Below are positions 44,339-54,296 of a DNA stretch of 64,000 bases, one piece after another. Both the position numbers and the translations under genes were made by a program. How positions within the stretch are numbered: position 1 is the stretch's first letter; the number at the start of each line of letters is the position of its first letter. The notes below the pieces were generated by a model. It did not search any database. It was not told where the DNA came from and saw only the letters and a program-made list of their open reading frames with translations. Origin of the DNA: Pseudaeromonas paramecii (lineage in GTDB: Bacteria; Pseudomonadota; Gammaproteobacteria; Enterobacterales; Aeromonadaceae); contig NZ_BAABFC010000001.1 of NCBI RefSeq assembly GCF_039540575.1, positions 451,845-515,844 of the forward strand. Reading direction: 5' to 3'.

Positions 44339-45534
44339 GCGACTGCCTGGCGTTTGCCCACCAGGCCCTGACACGGCATCGCGGCCGCTCGTCCCTGCAA
44401 CTGCTGGCCGTGGCCGCCGCCGTCTGCTCCGTGCTGCTGCTCACCGCCCTGGGGGAAGGCGCCCGCCGCTATGTGGCGGCCGAATTTGCCTTCTTGGGCA
44501 AGGACTTGCTGGTGATGCTGCCGGGACGCAAGCAGACCACTGGCGGCCTGCCGCCCCTGGGGGCCAGCCTGCGGGACATCACCCTGGAGGACATGGCCTT
44601 CCTGGCGCGCCAGCTGCCCCGCGTCCGCCTGGCCCCCCTGGTGGTGGGCAACAGCCAGATCCGGCAGGGCGCCCGCAGCCGCCACAGACCCGTGCTGGGC
44701 ACCACCATGACCTTCTTTACCACCCACAAGCTGCGCCTGGTGGCCGGCAGCCCCTTGCCGGATGTGCCGGCGACCCAGGCCACCCCAGTCTGTGTGCTGG
44801 GGGCCGGCCTGGCCCAGGAGCTGTTTGCCGCACGCTCCCCCCTGGGACAATGGATCCGCATCGACGACCGACGCTTTCGGGTGCTGGGGGTGTTTCATAG
44901 CGCCAGCAGCAACCTGGGCTGGCAGCTGGACGACAGCCTGCTGATCCCGGTGGGCAGTGCCCTGGCGCTCTACGATACCCAGGCGCTGTTCCGCTTGTTT
45001 ATTCAGGCCCGTGATGGTCAGCCGCTCTCCCCATTGGCCCAGCGGCTGGAGCAACTGATGCGTCAGCGCCACCAGGGCAACCTGGATGTGACCCTGCTGC
45101 AGCCGGACGCCATGCTGGCCACCTTCAGCGACATCATGGCCACCCTCACCCTGGCGGTGGTGGGCATAGGCGCCATCAGCCTGCTGGTAGCGGGTATCCT
45201 GCTGATGAACCTGAGCCTGGTCAGCGCCCGGCAGCGCACCGCCGAGATAGGCCTGTTGAAGGCCCTGGGGGCGCCGGCCCGGCTCATACTGCAGCTGCTG
45301 CTCACCGAGGCCCTGCTGCTGACGGGGTTGGGCGGTCTGTTGGGGCTGGCCGTGGGCTACGGGCTGGTGACCTTAAGCGGCTGGGTCTACCCCGGCTTCC
45401 CGCTGGCCATTCCCCCCTGGGCAGCCCTGGCGGCCCTGGCCTGCGCCCTGGGCACAGGCCTGCTGTTTGCCTGGCTGCCGGCGGCCCGCGCCGCTCGCCT
45501 GCCGGCGGTGGCCAGCCTGCGGGGGCGCCTGTGA
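44329..45534 (+). CDS. ABC transporter permease, FtsX/MacB type (first subunit)
   Basis: 401 residues. An N-terminal membrane segment (LQLLAVAAAVCSVLLLTALGEG), a large periplasmic MacB-like domain (about 45-265) and three C-terminal segments, with RQRTAEIGLLKALGAP at the coupling helix, are the FtsX-like permease layout. The C-terminal third holds DALMLL-like long hydrophobic stretches (VVGIGAISLLVAGILLMNLSLV). Ribosome site GGGGAGG precedes the ATG. Pairs with the next gene; the two are separate paralogues rather than a fused MacB. Confidence 0.9.
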   Translation: MRLSDCLAFAHQALTRHRGRSSLQLLAVAAAVCSVLLLTALGEGARRYVAAEFAFLGKDLLVMLPGRKQTTGGLPPLGASLRDITLEDMAFLARQLPRVRLAPLVVGNSQIRQGARSRHRPVLGTTMTFFTTHKLRLVAGSPLPDVPATQATPVCVLGAGLAQELFAARSPLGQWIRIDDRRFRVLGVFHSASSNLGWQLDDSLLIPVGSALALYDTQALFRLFIQARDGQPLSPLAQRLEQLMRQRHQGNLDVTLLQPDAMLATFSDIMATLTLAVVGIGAISLLVAGILLMNLSLVSARQRTAEIGLLKALGAPARLILQLLLTEALLLTGLGGLLGLAVGYGLVTLSGWVYPGFPLAIPPWAALAALACALGTGLLFAWLPAARAARLPAVASLRGRL

Positions 45535-46733
45535 TGCGCCCGCAAGATGGCCTGGCCTGGGTGCTCAAGGCATTGAGTCGCAGCGGCAGCCGAACCCTGC
45601 TCAGTGCCCTGGGCATCGCCATCGGCATCGCCGCCGTGGTCACCCTCACCGGCATAGGCGAAGGGCTACGGGGCTATCTGCTGGAGAGCTTCTCCCAATT
45701 CGGCAGCCGGGTCATCGCCATCACCCCGGGGGTGAGCGACAACCCCGCCAGCCCCAATGGCCTGCTGGCCAGCAGCCGCCCCCTGCGCCTGGAGGATGGT
45801 GACTGGCTGCGTCGCCTGCCTCATGTTCAGGCGGTGATCCCGGTGATCTCCGGCACAGGCCAGGTGAAGGCCGGGCGGCTGAGCCGGGACACCAGCATAC
45901 TGGGCACCAACCATGAAGCCGCCGCAGGGTGGCGTTTCACCCTGGCCCAGGGCCACTTTCTGCCCGACGAGCCGGCACAACAGGCCCGCCCCTTGGCGGT
46001 GCTGGGCCACACCCTGGCCCAGGAGCTGTTTGCCGGCCAGCCGGCCCTGGGTGCCCAGGTGCGCATCGGCTCCTGGCGCTTTCGGGTGGTGGGGGTCATG
46101 GCCCCCAAGGGGCAGTTTCTGGGCTTCGATCTGGACGACATGATCTTCATCCCCGCCGGCCTGGCCCAGAACCTGTTCAACCGGGAAGGCCTGATGGAGC
46201 TGGATGTCATCTACGACGCCCAGATCCCCACCCAGGTCCTGCTGGGACAGATAGACCAGCGGCTGACCCAGCGCCACGGCCGCCGCGACTTCACCCTCTA
46301 CTCCCAGGAGGACATGCTGGGTTCGCTGGACAAGATACTGGGCATCCTCAGTCTGGCCATCGGCAGCCTGGGCACGGTTTCCCTGCTCATCGGTGCCGTG
46401 GGTATCTTCACCATCATGACCATAGCCCAGCAGGAACGCCTCACCGAGATAGGCCTGCTGCGGGCATTGGGGGCCTCGCCGGGCCTGATCTTGTCGCTGT
46501 TTCTGGCGGAGGCCAGCCTGCTGGCCCTGCTGGGCGGTCTGCTGGGCCTGCTGCTGTGGGGCCTGCTGGCCCTGATCCTGCATGGGCTTTGGCCAGGCTT
46601 GCCGCTGGACTGGCAGCTGCACTACCTGCTGGCCGCCCTGGGCTTTAGCGCCCTGGTGGGACTGACCGCCGGCCTGCTGCCGGCGGTGCGGGCCATGGCG
46701 CTGGATCCCGTGGCGGCCCTGCGGGATGAGTGA
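45534..46733 (+). CDS. ABC transporter permease, FtsX/MacB type (second subunit)
   Basis: 399 residues from ATG 45534 (the previous stop overlaps it, TGATG; a GTG at 45531 is also in frame). Same layout as its upstream paralogue: an N-terminal segment (RTLLSALGIAIGIAAVVTLTGIGEG), a periplasmic domain and three C-terminal segments with QQERLTEIGLLRALGASPGL at the coupling helix. Resembles permease subunits of two-permease MacB-like exporters. Last gene of the operon. Confidence 0.9.
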   Translation: MRPQDGLAWVLKALSRSGSRTLLSALGIAIGIAAVVTLTGIGEGLRGYLLESFSQFGSRVIAITPGVSDNPASPNGLLASSRPLRLEDGDWLRRLPHVQAVIPVISGTGQVKAGRLSRDTSILGTNHEAAAGWRFTLAQGHFLPDEPAQQARPLAVLGHTLAQELFAGQPALGAQVRIGSWRFRVVGVMAPKGQFLGFDLDDMIFIPAGLAQNLFNREGLMELDVIYDAQIPTQVLLGQIDQRLTQRHGRRDFTLYSQEDMLGSLDKILGILSLAIGSLGTVSLLIGAVGIFTIMTIAQQERLTEIGLLRALGASPGLILSLFLAEASLLALLGGLLGLLLWGLLALILHGLWPGLPLDWQLHYLLAALGFSALVGLTAGLLPAVRAMALDPVAALRDE

Positions 46734-46896
46734 GTCATAAACCGCTAGACAGGCCGGCTAAAAAGGCTTAGGAATCGGGGTGTTGGATTTTGCTTTGGCC
46801 GTCACTCGACTAGGCTTGATCAAGGACCCACAGGGCCAGATCAGTCTGAGCCAACCGAGCTGGGCAGTGGTAACACGACGTCTTTGGGGGTGGTAC

Positions 46897-48819
46897 ATGG
46901 GCATTTTCGAGCATTATCAACAACGCTACGAGGCATCCCGCCAGGAAGTCTACAGCCTGCAGGAATTCCTCGAACTCTGTAAAGAGGACAAGAGCTGCTA
47001 CGCCTCGGCCGCCGAGCGCCTGCTGATGGCCATCGGCACCCCAGAGCAGGTGGACACGGCACAGGATCCGCGCTTAAGCCGCATCTTCTCCAACCGCATC
47101 ATCAACCGCTATCCCGCCTTCAAGGATTTCTACGGCATGGAAGAGGCCATCGAGCAGATCGTGGCCTACCTCAAGCATGCCGCCCAGGGCCTCGAGGAGC
47201 GCAAACAGATCCTCTACCTGCTGGGCCCGGTGGGGGGCGGTAAGTCCTCCCTGGCCGAGAAGCTCAAGGCGCTGATGCAGAAGGTACCCATCTACCGGCT
47301 GCAAGGCTCGCCGGTGAACGATCACCCCTTCTGCCTGTTCGACATACTCGAGGATGGCAAGCTGCTGGAGCAGGAGTACGGCATCCCGACCCGCTGCCTG
47401 CGCAGCATAATGTCACCCTGGGCCGCCAAGCGGCTGCACGAGTTCGGCGGCGACATCAGCCAGTTCAAGGTGGAGAAGGTCTACCCCTCCATCCTGGATC
47501 AGATCGCCATCGCCAAGACGGAGCCCGGTGACGAGAACAATCAGGACATCTCTTCGCTGGTGGGCAAGGTGGACATCCGCCAGCTGGAGCACTTCGCCCA
47601 GAACGACGCCGACGCCTATGCCTATTCCGGCTCCCTGTGCCGGGCCAACCAGGGCATGATGGAGTTCGTCGAGATGTTCAAGGCGCCCATCAAGGTGCTG
47701 CACCCCCTGCTCACCGCCACCCAGGAAGGCAACTACAACGGCACCGAAGGGCTCTCGGCCCTGCCGTTTGAGGGCATCATACTGGCCCACTCCAACGAGT
47801 CGGAATGGCAGCACTTCAAGCACAACAAGAACAACGAGGCCTTCCTCGACCGGGTCTACATCGTCAAGGTGCCCTACTGCCTGCGGGTCTCCGAGGAGAT
47901 CCACATCTATGAGAAGCTGCTGCAAAACAGCGAGCTGGCCAATGCCAAGTGTGCCCCCGGCACCCTGAGCTACCTGGCCCAGTTCAGCGTGCTCTCCCGC
48001 ATCAAGGATCCGGAAAACTCCAGCATCTATTCCAAGATGCGGGTCTATGACGGCGAGAGCCTCAAGGACACGGATCCCAAGGCCAAGTCCTATCAGGAAT
48101 ACCGGGACTATGCCGGGGTAGACGAAGGCATGACAGGGCTCTCCACCCGCTTTGCCTTCAAGATCCTCTCCCGGGTGTTCAACTTCGACCATAGCGAGGT
48201 GGCCGCCAACCCGGTGCACCTCTTCTATGTGCTGGAGCAACAGATAGAGCGGGAGCAATTCCAGCAGGAGATCCACGACAAGTACCTGGAATTCATCAAG
48301 GGTTACCTGGTGCCCCGCTACATCGACTTCATCGGCAAGGAGATCCAGACCGCCTACCTGGAGTCCTACTCCGAGTACGGTCAGAACATCTTCGACCGCT
48401 ACGTCACCTATGCCGACTTCTGGATCCAGGATCAGGAGTACCGGGATCCGGAAACCGGCCAGCTGTTTGACCGCGGCGCCCTCAACAGTGAGCTGGAGAA
48501 GATCGAAAAGCCCGCCGGCATCAGCAACCCCAAGGATTTTCGCAACGAGATCGTCAACTTCGTGCTGCGGGCCCGGGCCAACAACGGCGGTCGCAACCCC
48601 AACTGGACCAGCTACGAGAAGCTGCGCAGCGTCATCGAGAAGAAGATGTTTTCCAATACCGAAGATCTGCTGCCGGTCATCTCCTTCAATGCCAAGACCT
48701 CGGCCGACGAGATGAAGAAACACGAGAACTTTGTCGAACGCATGATGGAGAAGGGCTACACCCGCAAGCAGGTGCGCCTGCTGTCCGAGTGGTACCTGCG
48801 GGTGCGCAAGTCCGCCTAA
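46897..48819 (+). CDS. PrkA/YeaG serine protein kinase
   Basis: 640 residues from ATG 46897, close to E. coli YeaG (644); upstream in-frame sequence lacks family residues. P-loop LLGPVGGGKSSLAEKL lies near residue 109, in the AAA-like N-terminal part. The C-terminal kinase-like segment is complete. YeaG and YeaH respond to nitrogen and other stress in E. coli and YeaG is a reported kinase, while PrkA of Bacillus was recently linked to protease-like activity, so the activity is not fully settled. It leads the prkA-yeaH-spoVR unit. Confidence 0.93.
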   Translation: MGIFEHYQQRYEASRQEVYSLQEFLELCKEDKSCYASAAERLLMAIGTPEQVDTAQDPRLSRIFSNRIINRYPAFKDFYGMEEAIEQIVAYLKHAAQGLEERKQILYLLGPVGGGKSSLAEKLKALMQKVPIYRLQGSPVNDHPFCLFDILEDGKLLEQEYGIPTRCLRSIMSPWAAKRLHEFGGDISQFKVEKVYPSILDQIAIAKTEPGDENNQDISSLVGKVDIRQLEHFAQNDADAYAYSGSLCRANQGMMEFVEMFKAPIKVLHPLLTATQEGNYNGTEGLSALPFEGIILAHSNESEWQHFKHNKNNEAFLDRVYIVKVPYCLRVSEEIHIYEKLLQNSELANAKCAPGTLSYLAQFSVLSRIKDPENSSIYSKMRVYDGESLKDTDPKAKSYQEYRDYAGVDEGMTGLSTRFAFKILSRVFNFDHSEVAANPVHLFYVLEQQIEREQFQQEIHDKYLEFIKGYLVPRYIDFIGKEIQTAYLESYSEYGQNIFDRYVTYADFWIQDQEYRDPETGQLFDRGALNSELEKIEKPAGISNPKDFRNEIVNFVLRARANNGGRNPNWTSYEKLRSVIEKKMFSNTEDLLPVISFNAKTSADEMKKHENFVERMMEKGYTRKQVRLLSEWYLRVRKSA

Positions 48820-48845
48820 GGTCGTATGCAGTATGAGGAGTAGCT

Positions 48846-50111
48846 ATGGCCCATTTCATCGATCGGCGGCTTAACGGCAAGAACAAGAGTGCGGTGAACC
48901 GGCAACGGTTCATCCGCCGTTACAAGCAGCAGATCAAGAAAGCCGTCTCCGACGCTGTCTCCCGGCGCAGCATCCAGGATATCGAGCAGGGCGAGAGCGT
49001 CAGCATCCCGGCCAAGGATATCCTGGAGCCCCAGTTTCATCTGGGCAAGGGCGGGCACCGGGATCTGGTGCACCCGGGTAACGATCGCTTCGTCACCGGC
49101 GAGCAGGTGGAGCGGCCCAGCGGGGGGGGCCAGGGCGCCGGCCAGGGGGACGCCAGCAATCAGGGGGAAGGCCAGGACGATTTCGTCTTCGAACTCTCCC
49201 GGGACGAGTACCTGGATATCTTGTTCGACGATCTGGAACTGCCCAACCTGCAATCCACCCAGGCCAGCAAGCTGGTGGAGATGAAGACCTTTCGCGCCGG
49301 CTATACCGCCGATGGCGTGCCCAGCAACATCAACATAGTGCGCTCGCTGCAAAATTCCCTGGCCCGCCGGGTGGCCATGCAGGCCGGCAAGAAACGCGAG
49401 CTGGCCCGGCTGGAGCAGGAGCGCCACCAGGCCCTGATGGCCCCCGAGCCCGATGCAGTGCAGCTGGCCTGGCTAGATCAGCAGATCCAGAGCCTGAAAA
49501 CCAAGATAGGCCAGGTGCCCTTCATCGACACCTTCGATCTGCGCTACAACAACTTCGTCAAGCGGGCCGTGCCCACCAGCCAAGCGGTGATGTTCTGCCT
49601 GATGGACGTCTCCGGCTCCATGGATCAGGCCACCAAGGAGATGGCCAAGCGCTTCTATATCCTGCTGTACCTGTTTTTGGCCCGCAGTTACCAGAACGTG
49701 GAGGTGGTGTTTATCCGCCACCATACCCAGGCCAAGGAGGTGGACGAGCAGGAGTTCTTTTACTCCCAGGAGACAGGCGGCACCATAGTCTCCAGCGCCA
49801 TCAAGCTGATGAAGGAGATCTTGCAGGCCCGCTACCCGGCGGATCAGTGGAACATCTATGCCGCCCAGGCCTCCGATGGCGATAACTGGGCCGATGACTC
49901 CCCCCTGTGCCGGCAACTGCTGGAGGAGCAAATCCTGCCGCTGGTGCGTTACTACGCCTACATAGAGATCAGCCAGCGGGCCCACCAGAGCCTCTGGTAC
50001 CAGTACGAGCACCTGGCCCAGCGCTTCCCCGGATTCGCCATGGAGAACATCCGCAAGGCCGACGACATACTGCCGGTGTTTCGTCAGCTGTTTAAGAAAC
50101 AGGCCGCCTAG
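48846..50111 (+). CDS. YeaH, DUF444 protein with VWA-like domain
   Basis: 421 residues, close to E. coli YeaH (427). The C-terminal half has the metal-site motif DVSGSMDQATKEMAKRF (MIDAS DxSxS, near residue 253) and ETGGTIVSSAIKL. A Gly-rich segment, GGGQGAGQGDASNQGEGQDD, precedes it. It is expected to work with YeaG. Start has GAGGAG upstream and the gene lies 26 bases after prkA. Confidence 0.93.
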   Translation: MAHFIDRRLNGKNKSAVNRQRFIRRYKQQIKKAVSDAVSRRSIQDIEQGESVSIPAKDILEPQFHLGKGGHRDLVHPGNDRFVTGEQVERPSGGGQGAGQGDASNQGEGQDDFVFELSRDEYLDILFDDLELPNLQSTQASKLVEMKTFRAGYTADGVPSNINIVRSLQNSLARRVAMQAGKKRELARLEQERHQALMAPEPDAVQLAWLDQQIQSLKTKIGQVPFIDTFDLRYNNFVKRAVPTSQAVMFCLMDVSGSMDQATKEMAKRFYILLYLFLARSYQNVEVVFIRHHTQAKEVDEQEFFYSQETGGTIVSSAIKLMKEILQARYPADQWNIYAAQASDGDNWADDSPLCRQLLEEQILPLVRYYAYIEISQRAHQSLWYQYEHLAQRFPGFAMENIRKADDILPVFRQLFKKQAA

Positions 50112-50119
50112 GAGGTGTT

Positions 50120-51640
50120 ATGGAGACCAAGCGCCCCCCCCTGCCCGACGGGCCAGACTGGACCTTCGCCCTGCTGGATCGCTATCAGGCCGAGATAGAG
50201 CGGGTGGCCCAGCATTATCGCCTCACCACCTATCCCAATCAGATCGAGGTGATCACCGCCGAACAGATGATGGACGCCTATTCCAGTGTCGGCATGCCCA
50301 TCGGCTACCACCACTGGTCGTTCGGCAAACGCTTCATCAGCACAGAGCAGCACTACAAGCGCGGCCAGATGGGGCTGGCTTACGAGATCGTCATCAACTC
50401 CAATCCCTGCATCGCCTATCTGATGGAGGAAAACACCCTGCCGATGCAGGCTCTGGTGATGGCCCATGCCTGTTATGGCCACAACTCCTTCTTCAAGAAC
50501 AACTACCTGTTCAAGGCCTGGACCGATGCCGACTCCATCATCGATTACCTGGTATTTGCCCGCCATTACATCAGCGAGTGCGAGGAGAAGTTCGGCATCG
50601 ACGAGGTGGAATCCCTGCTGGACTCCTGCCATGCCCTGATGAACCAGGGGGTGGATCGCTACAAGCGGCCGCAGAAGCTCTCCCTGGCCCAGGAGAAGCG
50701 GCGGCAAAAGCGCCGGGAAGAGTACCTACAATCCCAGGTCAACGAGCTATGGCGCACCCTGCCCAGCGCCCGGAAAAACCAGCAGACCCAACACCGCTTC
50801 CCCGCCGAGCCCCAGGAGAACCTGCTCTATTTTGTGGAGAAGAACGCCCCGCTGCTGGAACCCTGGCAGCGGGAGATCATCCGCATCGTGCGCAAGCTCA
50901 GCCAGTACTTCTACCCCCAGCGGCAGACCCAGGTGATGAACGAAGGCTGGGCCACCTTCTGGCACTACACCATCCTCAATCATCTCTACGATGAGGGGCT
51001 GGTGACGGATCGCTTCATCCTGGAGTTTTTGCACAGCCACACCAATGTGGTGGCCCAGCCGGCCTACAACAGCCCCCACTATTCCGGCATCAACCCCTAT
51101 GCCTTGGGCTTTGCCATGTTCCGGGATCTGCGACGGATCTGCGAGACCCCCACCGAGGAGGACAGACACTGGTTCCCCGACTATGCCGGTACCCCCTGGC
51201 TCGACACCCTGCACTTTGCCATGGAGAACTTCAAGGACGAGAGCTTCATCAGCCAGTTCCTGAGCCCCAAGGTGATGCGGGACTTCCGCCTGTTTGCCAT
51301 CGAGGACGACGATCAGCGCAACTACCTGAAGATTGGCGCCATCCATAACGAGGATGGCTACCGGCAGCTGCGGCAAAACCTGGCGGCCCAGTACAACCTG
51401 AGCAACCAGGATCCCAACATTCAGGTATTCGATGTGGATCTGAAGGGTGACAGAACCCTGCGGCTGCGCTACGTGCCCCACCAGCGGGTGCCGCTGGATG
51501 AGAGCCACCCTGAGGTGCTCAAACACCTGCACCGCTTATGGGGCTTTGCCGTCACCTTGGAAGAAGAAGGCGCAGAGGGGGATCTGCGCCTGTTGGGTCG
51601 CTGCCCGACGCCAGTGGAGGCATCCCACGGGCTGGCGTGA
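50120..51640 (+). CDS. SpoVR family protein (YcgB-like)
   Basis: 506 residues, close to E. coli YcgB (510). HHWSFGKRFISTEQHYKRGQMGLAYEIVIN and MNEGWATFWHY ... YNSPHYSGINPYALGFAMF are strong SpoVR signatures. Function unknown; it travels with prkA and yeaH in many genomes. Starts 8 bases after yeaH with AGGAGG. In E. coli ycgB is separate from yeaGH, so this three-gene unit is the ancestral-looking form. Confidence 0.93.
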   Translation: METKRPPLPDGPDWTFALLDRYQAEIERVAQHYRLTTYPNQIEVITAEQMMDAYSSVGMPIGYHHWSFGKRFISTEQHYKRGQMGLAYEIVINSNPCIAYLMEENTLPMQALVMAHACYGHNSFFKNNYLFKAWTDADSIIDYLVFARHYISECEEKFGIDEVESLLDSCHALMNQGVDRYKRPQKLSLAQEKRRQKRREEYLQSQVNELWRTLPSARKNQQTQHRFPAEPQENLLYFVEKNAPLLEPWQREIIRIVRKLSQYFYPQRQTQVMNEGWATFWHYTILNHLYDEGLVTDRFILEFLHSHTNVVAQPAYNSPHYSGINPYALGFAMFRDLRRICETPTEEDRHWFPDYAGTPWLDTLHFAMENFKDESFISQFLSPKVMRDFRLFAIEDDDQRNYLKIGAIHNEDGYRQLRQNLAAQYNLSNQDPNIQVFDVDLKGDRTLRLRYVPHQRVPLDESHPEVLKHLHRLWGFAVTLEEEGAEGDLRLLGRCPTPVEASHGLA

Positions 51641-51654
51641 GGAAAGCTGCTGGC

Positions 51655-52368
51655 TCAAACCTCCTCGAGATTGACCGACATCTTCTGCTTCAAGCGCGCC
51701 CAGAGCACACCGGACTGGGCGCCATATTGCCGCACCAGGTAGACCACCGCATCGGCGTCACGCTGCTGCGCCAGCTCCCCCAGCTTCTGGTAGAAACCAT
51801 AGGCCAGCTCCCGCGCCTGCACCTCGGCAAAATAGATGCGTCCCACCCGGCTGTACAGACTCTTAAAACCGTTGAGGATCAGGGCATAGATGGGGTTGCC
51901 GGAGGCAAAGGCCAGTTGGTGATACAGGCGGTAATCGAAGTCGGCAAACTCGTCGGGCTGCTCGGTCAGATCCGGCGCGCCGGTGACCAGACTCTGCACC
52001 ATGTCCGGATTGTTCTTCACCGCACCGCGCAAGAAGATGGCACTGATGTTGGTGCGGGCGGAGAGCAGTTGATCGATCAGCGCCGGAAACTTCTCCTGAT
52101 CCAATCGACCTATGGTCTCCAGGATGTTGAGCCCCGAGGTCTCCCAGAAGTTATTCACCCGGGTCGGCTTACCATGCTGAATGGTCAGCCAGCCATCCCG
52201 CGCCAGGCGCTGCAGCACCTCCCGCAAGGTGGTGCGGGTCACGCCAATCAACTCTGAAAGCTCACGTTCGGCAGGCAATATGGTGCCGGGGGCGAAGCGG
52301 TTATTCCAGATGGATTCGATGATGTACTCTTCGGCAAATCCAGCCGGGCTTTGGGCTTTGATGACCAT
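51655..52368 (-). CDS. fadR: FadR, fatty acid metabolism regulator
   Basis: 237 residues, full length (E. coli 239). GntR-type winged helix with FAPGTILPAERELSELIGVTRTTLREVLQRLARDGWLTIQHGKPTRVNNFW, followed by the acyl-CoA binding all-helical domain. It represses beta-oxidation genes and activates unsaturated fatty acid synthesis; long-chain acyl-CoA releases it from DNA. Divergent from nhaB as in E. coli. A FadR-like box in the shared gap suggests autoregulation. Confidence 0.96.
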   Translation of the reverse strand: MVIKAQSPAGFAEEYIIESIWNNRFAPGTILPAERELSELIGVTRTTLREVLQRLARDGWLTIQHGKPTRVNNFWETSGLNILETIGRLDQEKFPALIDQLLSARTNISAIFLRGAVKNNPDMVQSLVTGAPDLTEQPDEFADFDYRLYHQLAFASGNPIYALILNGFKSLYSRVGRIYFAEVQARELAYGFYQKLGELAQQRDADAVVYLVRQYGAQSGVLWARLKQKMSVNLEEV

Positions 52369-52430
52369 GTCATTGCTCGTTGGTGTAAAAACAGCGGCGA
52401 TGATAACAAAGGCGCCATAAATGTAACAAG

Positions 52431-52447
52431 CACAGGTGCGACCAGTT
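52431..52447. promoter_or_regulatory. FadR-like operator in the fadR-nhaB gap
   Basis: CACAGGTGCGACCAGTT matches E. coli fadB operator at GGT, CGACCAG and the final T. It lies 63 bases upstream of fadR. Confidence 0.55.
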
Positions 52448-52470
52448 GGACTCAGCTGACTGTAACTGTT

Positions 52471-52493
52471 TGAGCCAGCTCAAATCTGGCTCA
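52471..52493. promoter_or_regulatory. Inverted repeat TGAGCCA-N9-TGGCTCA upstream of nhaB
   Basis: A perfect 7-bp inverted repeat with a 9-base spacer, 126 bases before the nhaB start. Operator-like; the protein that binds it is not known. Confidence 0.4.
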
Positions 52494-52618
52494 TTTCTCG
52501 GCTATTGTGTTAGGGCATGACAGCCAATTTGTTTACACTCCCTAGCTTGGCGCCCCACCACGTACCGCGCGCCATAAGGGAAATAACAACTAATCGTGGC
52601 CAATTTAGAGAAAACGCA

Positions 52619-54199
52619 ATGAATATAAGTTTGAGCAGGGCTTTTGCCCTCAATTTCCTTGGCAGTGCGCCCAAGTGGTACAAGATGAGCATTCTGGCCT
52701 TCTTGTTGGTTAATCCCCTGTTGTTCAGCCTGGATCCCTTCGTGGCCGGTTGGGTCTTGGTGGCTGAATTCATCTTCACCCTGGCCATGGCCCTCAAGTG
52801 TTATCCGCTGCAACCCGGTGGTCTGCTGGCCTTGGAGGCCATCGCCATCGGCATGACCAGTACCGCGCAGGTCAAGCACGAGGTGGCGGCCAACCTGGAG
52901 GTCATACTGCTGTTGATGTTCATGGTGGCCGGTATCTACTTCGTGCGGCAACTGCTGCTCTACGTCTTCACCAAGCTGCTGGTGCGGTTGCGTTCCAAGG
53001 TGGCACTCTCCTTGGCCTTCAGCCTGATGGCCGCCTTCCTGTCTGCCTTCCTGGATGCCCTGACCGTGCTGGCGGTGGTGATCAGCATCTCGGTGGGCTT
53101 CTACGGCATCTACCACAAGGTGGCCTCAGAGCACCCGGCGGATCACGACATGAGCAACGATGATACCGTCAAGGATCATCACAAGAACGATCTGGATCAG
53201 TTCCGCGCCTTCCTGCGCAGCCTGCTGATGCACGCCGGGGTGGGGACCGCCCTGGGGGGCGTCTGTACCCTGGTGGGCGAACCGCAGAACCTCATCATAG
53301 GTGAGCAGGCCAGCTGGCACTTCGCCGAATTCGCCATCCGGGTGGCCCCTGTCTCTGTGCCCGTGTTCATCTGCGGTCTGCTGGTGTGCATCCTGGTGGA
53401 GAAATTCCGCTGGTTTGGCTACGGCGCCCTGATCCCGGACTCCGTCTATCGCATCCTCAAGGAATACGATGAGCATGAAGATGCCAATCTGACCACCCGG
53501 GACAAGGTCAAGCTGGCGGTGCAGGCGGTGATCTGTGTCTGGCTGGTGCTGGGCCTGGCGCTGCACCTGGCGGCGGTGGGTCTCATCGGCCTGTCGGTGA
53601 TCGTGCTGGCCACTGCCTTCACCGGCGTGACCGAGGAGCATGCCATCGGCAAGGCCTTCACCGAGTCCCTACCCTTCACCGCCCTCTTGTGTGTCTTCTT
53701 CACCATAGTGGCGGTGATCGTGGATCAGCACCTGTTCGTGCCTGTGATCCAGTGGGTGCTCAATGCCCCGGCCGAAACCCAGTTGCCGCTGTTCTACCTG
53801 GCCAACGGCCTGCTCTCCATGGTCAGTGACAACGTGTTCGTCGGCACCGTCTACATCACAGAGGTGAAACAGGCCTGGATGAACGGCACCATCAGCCGGG
53901 ATCAGTTCGACATGCTGGCCATCGCCATCAACACCGGCACCAACCTGCCGTCGGTGGCCACCCCCAACGGCCAGGCCGCCTTCTTGTTCCTGCTGACCTC
54001 CACCCTGGCGCCCCTGGTTCGCCTCTCCTACGGTCGCATGGTCTGGATGGCCCTGCCCTACACCATAGTGCTGACCCTGGTGGGTCTGGCCGGCATCATG
54101 TTCCTGCTACCGGATCTGACCCAGAGCTTCTATGACATGGGCTGGATCAGCCACCACGTGGCGACGGCTAGCCCCGCCGCCGCACCGGCAGGCCATTGA
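52619..54199 (+). CDS. nhaB: NhaB, sodium/proton antiporter
   Basis: 526 residues from ATG 52619 (MNISLSRAFALNFLGSAPKWYK), near E. coli NhaB (513). About twelve membrane segments; GVCTLVGEPQNLIIGEQASW and NGLLSMVSDNVFVGTVY are NhaB motifs. It exports sodium in exchange for protons and supports pH and sodium homeostasis. dsbB follows after a terminator, the E. coli fadR-nhaB-dsbB order. Confidence 0.96.
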   Translation: MNISLSRAFALNFLGSAPKWYKMSILAFLLVNPLLFSLDPFVAGWVLVAEFIFTLAMALKCYPLQPGGLLALEAIAIGMTSTAQVKHEVAANLEVILLLMFMVAGIYFVRQLLLYVFTKLLVRLRSKVALSLAFSLMAAFLSAFLDALTVLAVVISISVGFYGIYHKVASEHPADHDMSNDDTVKDHHKNDLDQFRAFLRSLLMHAGVGTALGGVCTLVGEPQNLIIGEQASWHFAEFAIRVAPVSVPVFICGLLVCILVEKFRWFGYGALIPDSVYRILKEYDEHEDANLTTRDKVKLAVQAVICVWLVLGLALHLAAVGLIGLSVIVLATAFTGVTEEHAIGKAFTESLPFTALLCVFFTIVAVIVDQHLFVPVIQWVLNAPAETQLPLFYLANGLLSMVSDNVFVGTVYITEVKQAWMNGTISRDQFDMLAIAINTGTNLPSVATPNGQAAFLFLLTSTLAPLVRLSYGRMVWMALPYTIVLTLVGLAGIMFLLPDLTQSFYDMGWISHHVATASPAAAPAGH

Positions 54200-54220
54200 T
54201 CAGTCACGCAATTAACCGAT

Positions 54221-54247
54221 AAAGGACCCGCTGGGTCCTTTATTTTT
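54221..54247 (+). terminator. Terminator of nhaB
   Basis: AAAGGACCC-GCT-GGGTCCTTT followed by ATTTTT, 20 bases past the nhaB stop. Confidence 0.85.
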
Positions 54248-54296
54248 AGCGGTTTTTATTTTCTAATCAGCCACTCGTCTCTCATCAGGAATCACC

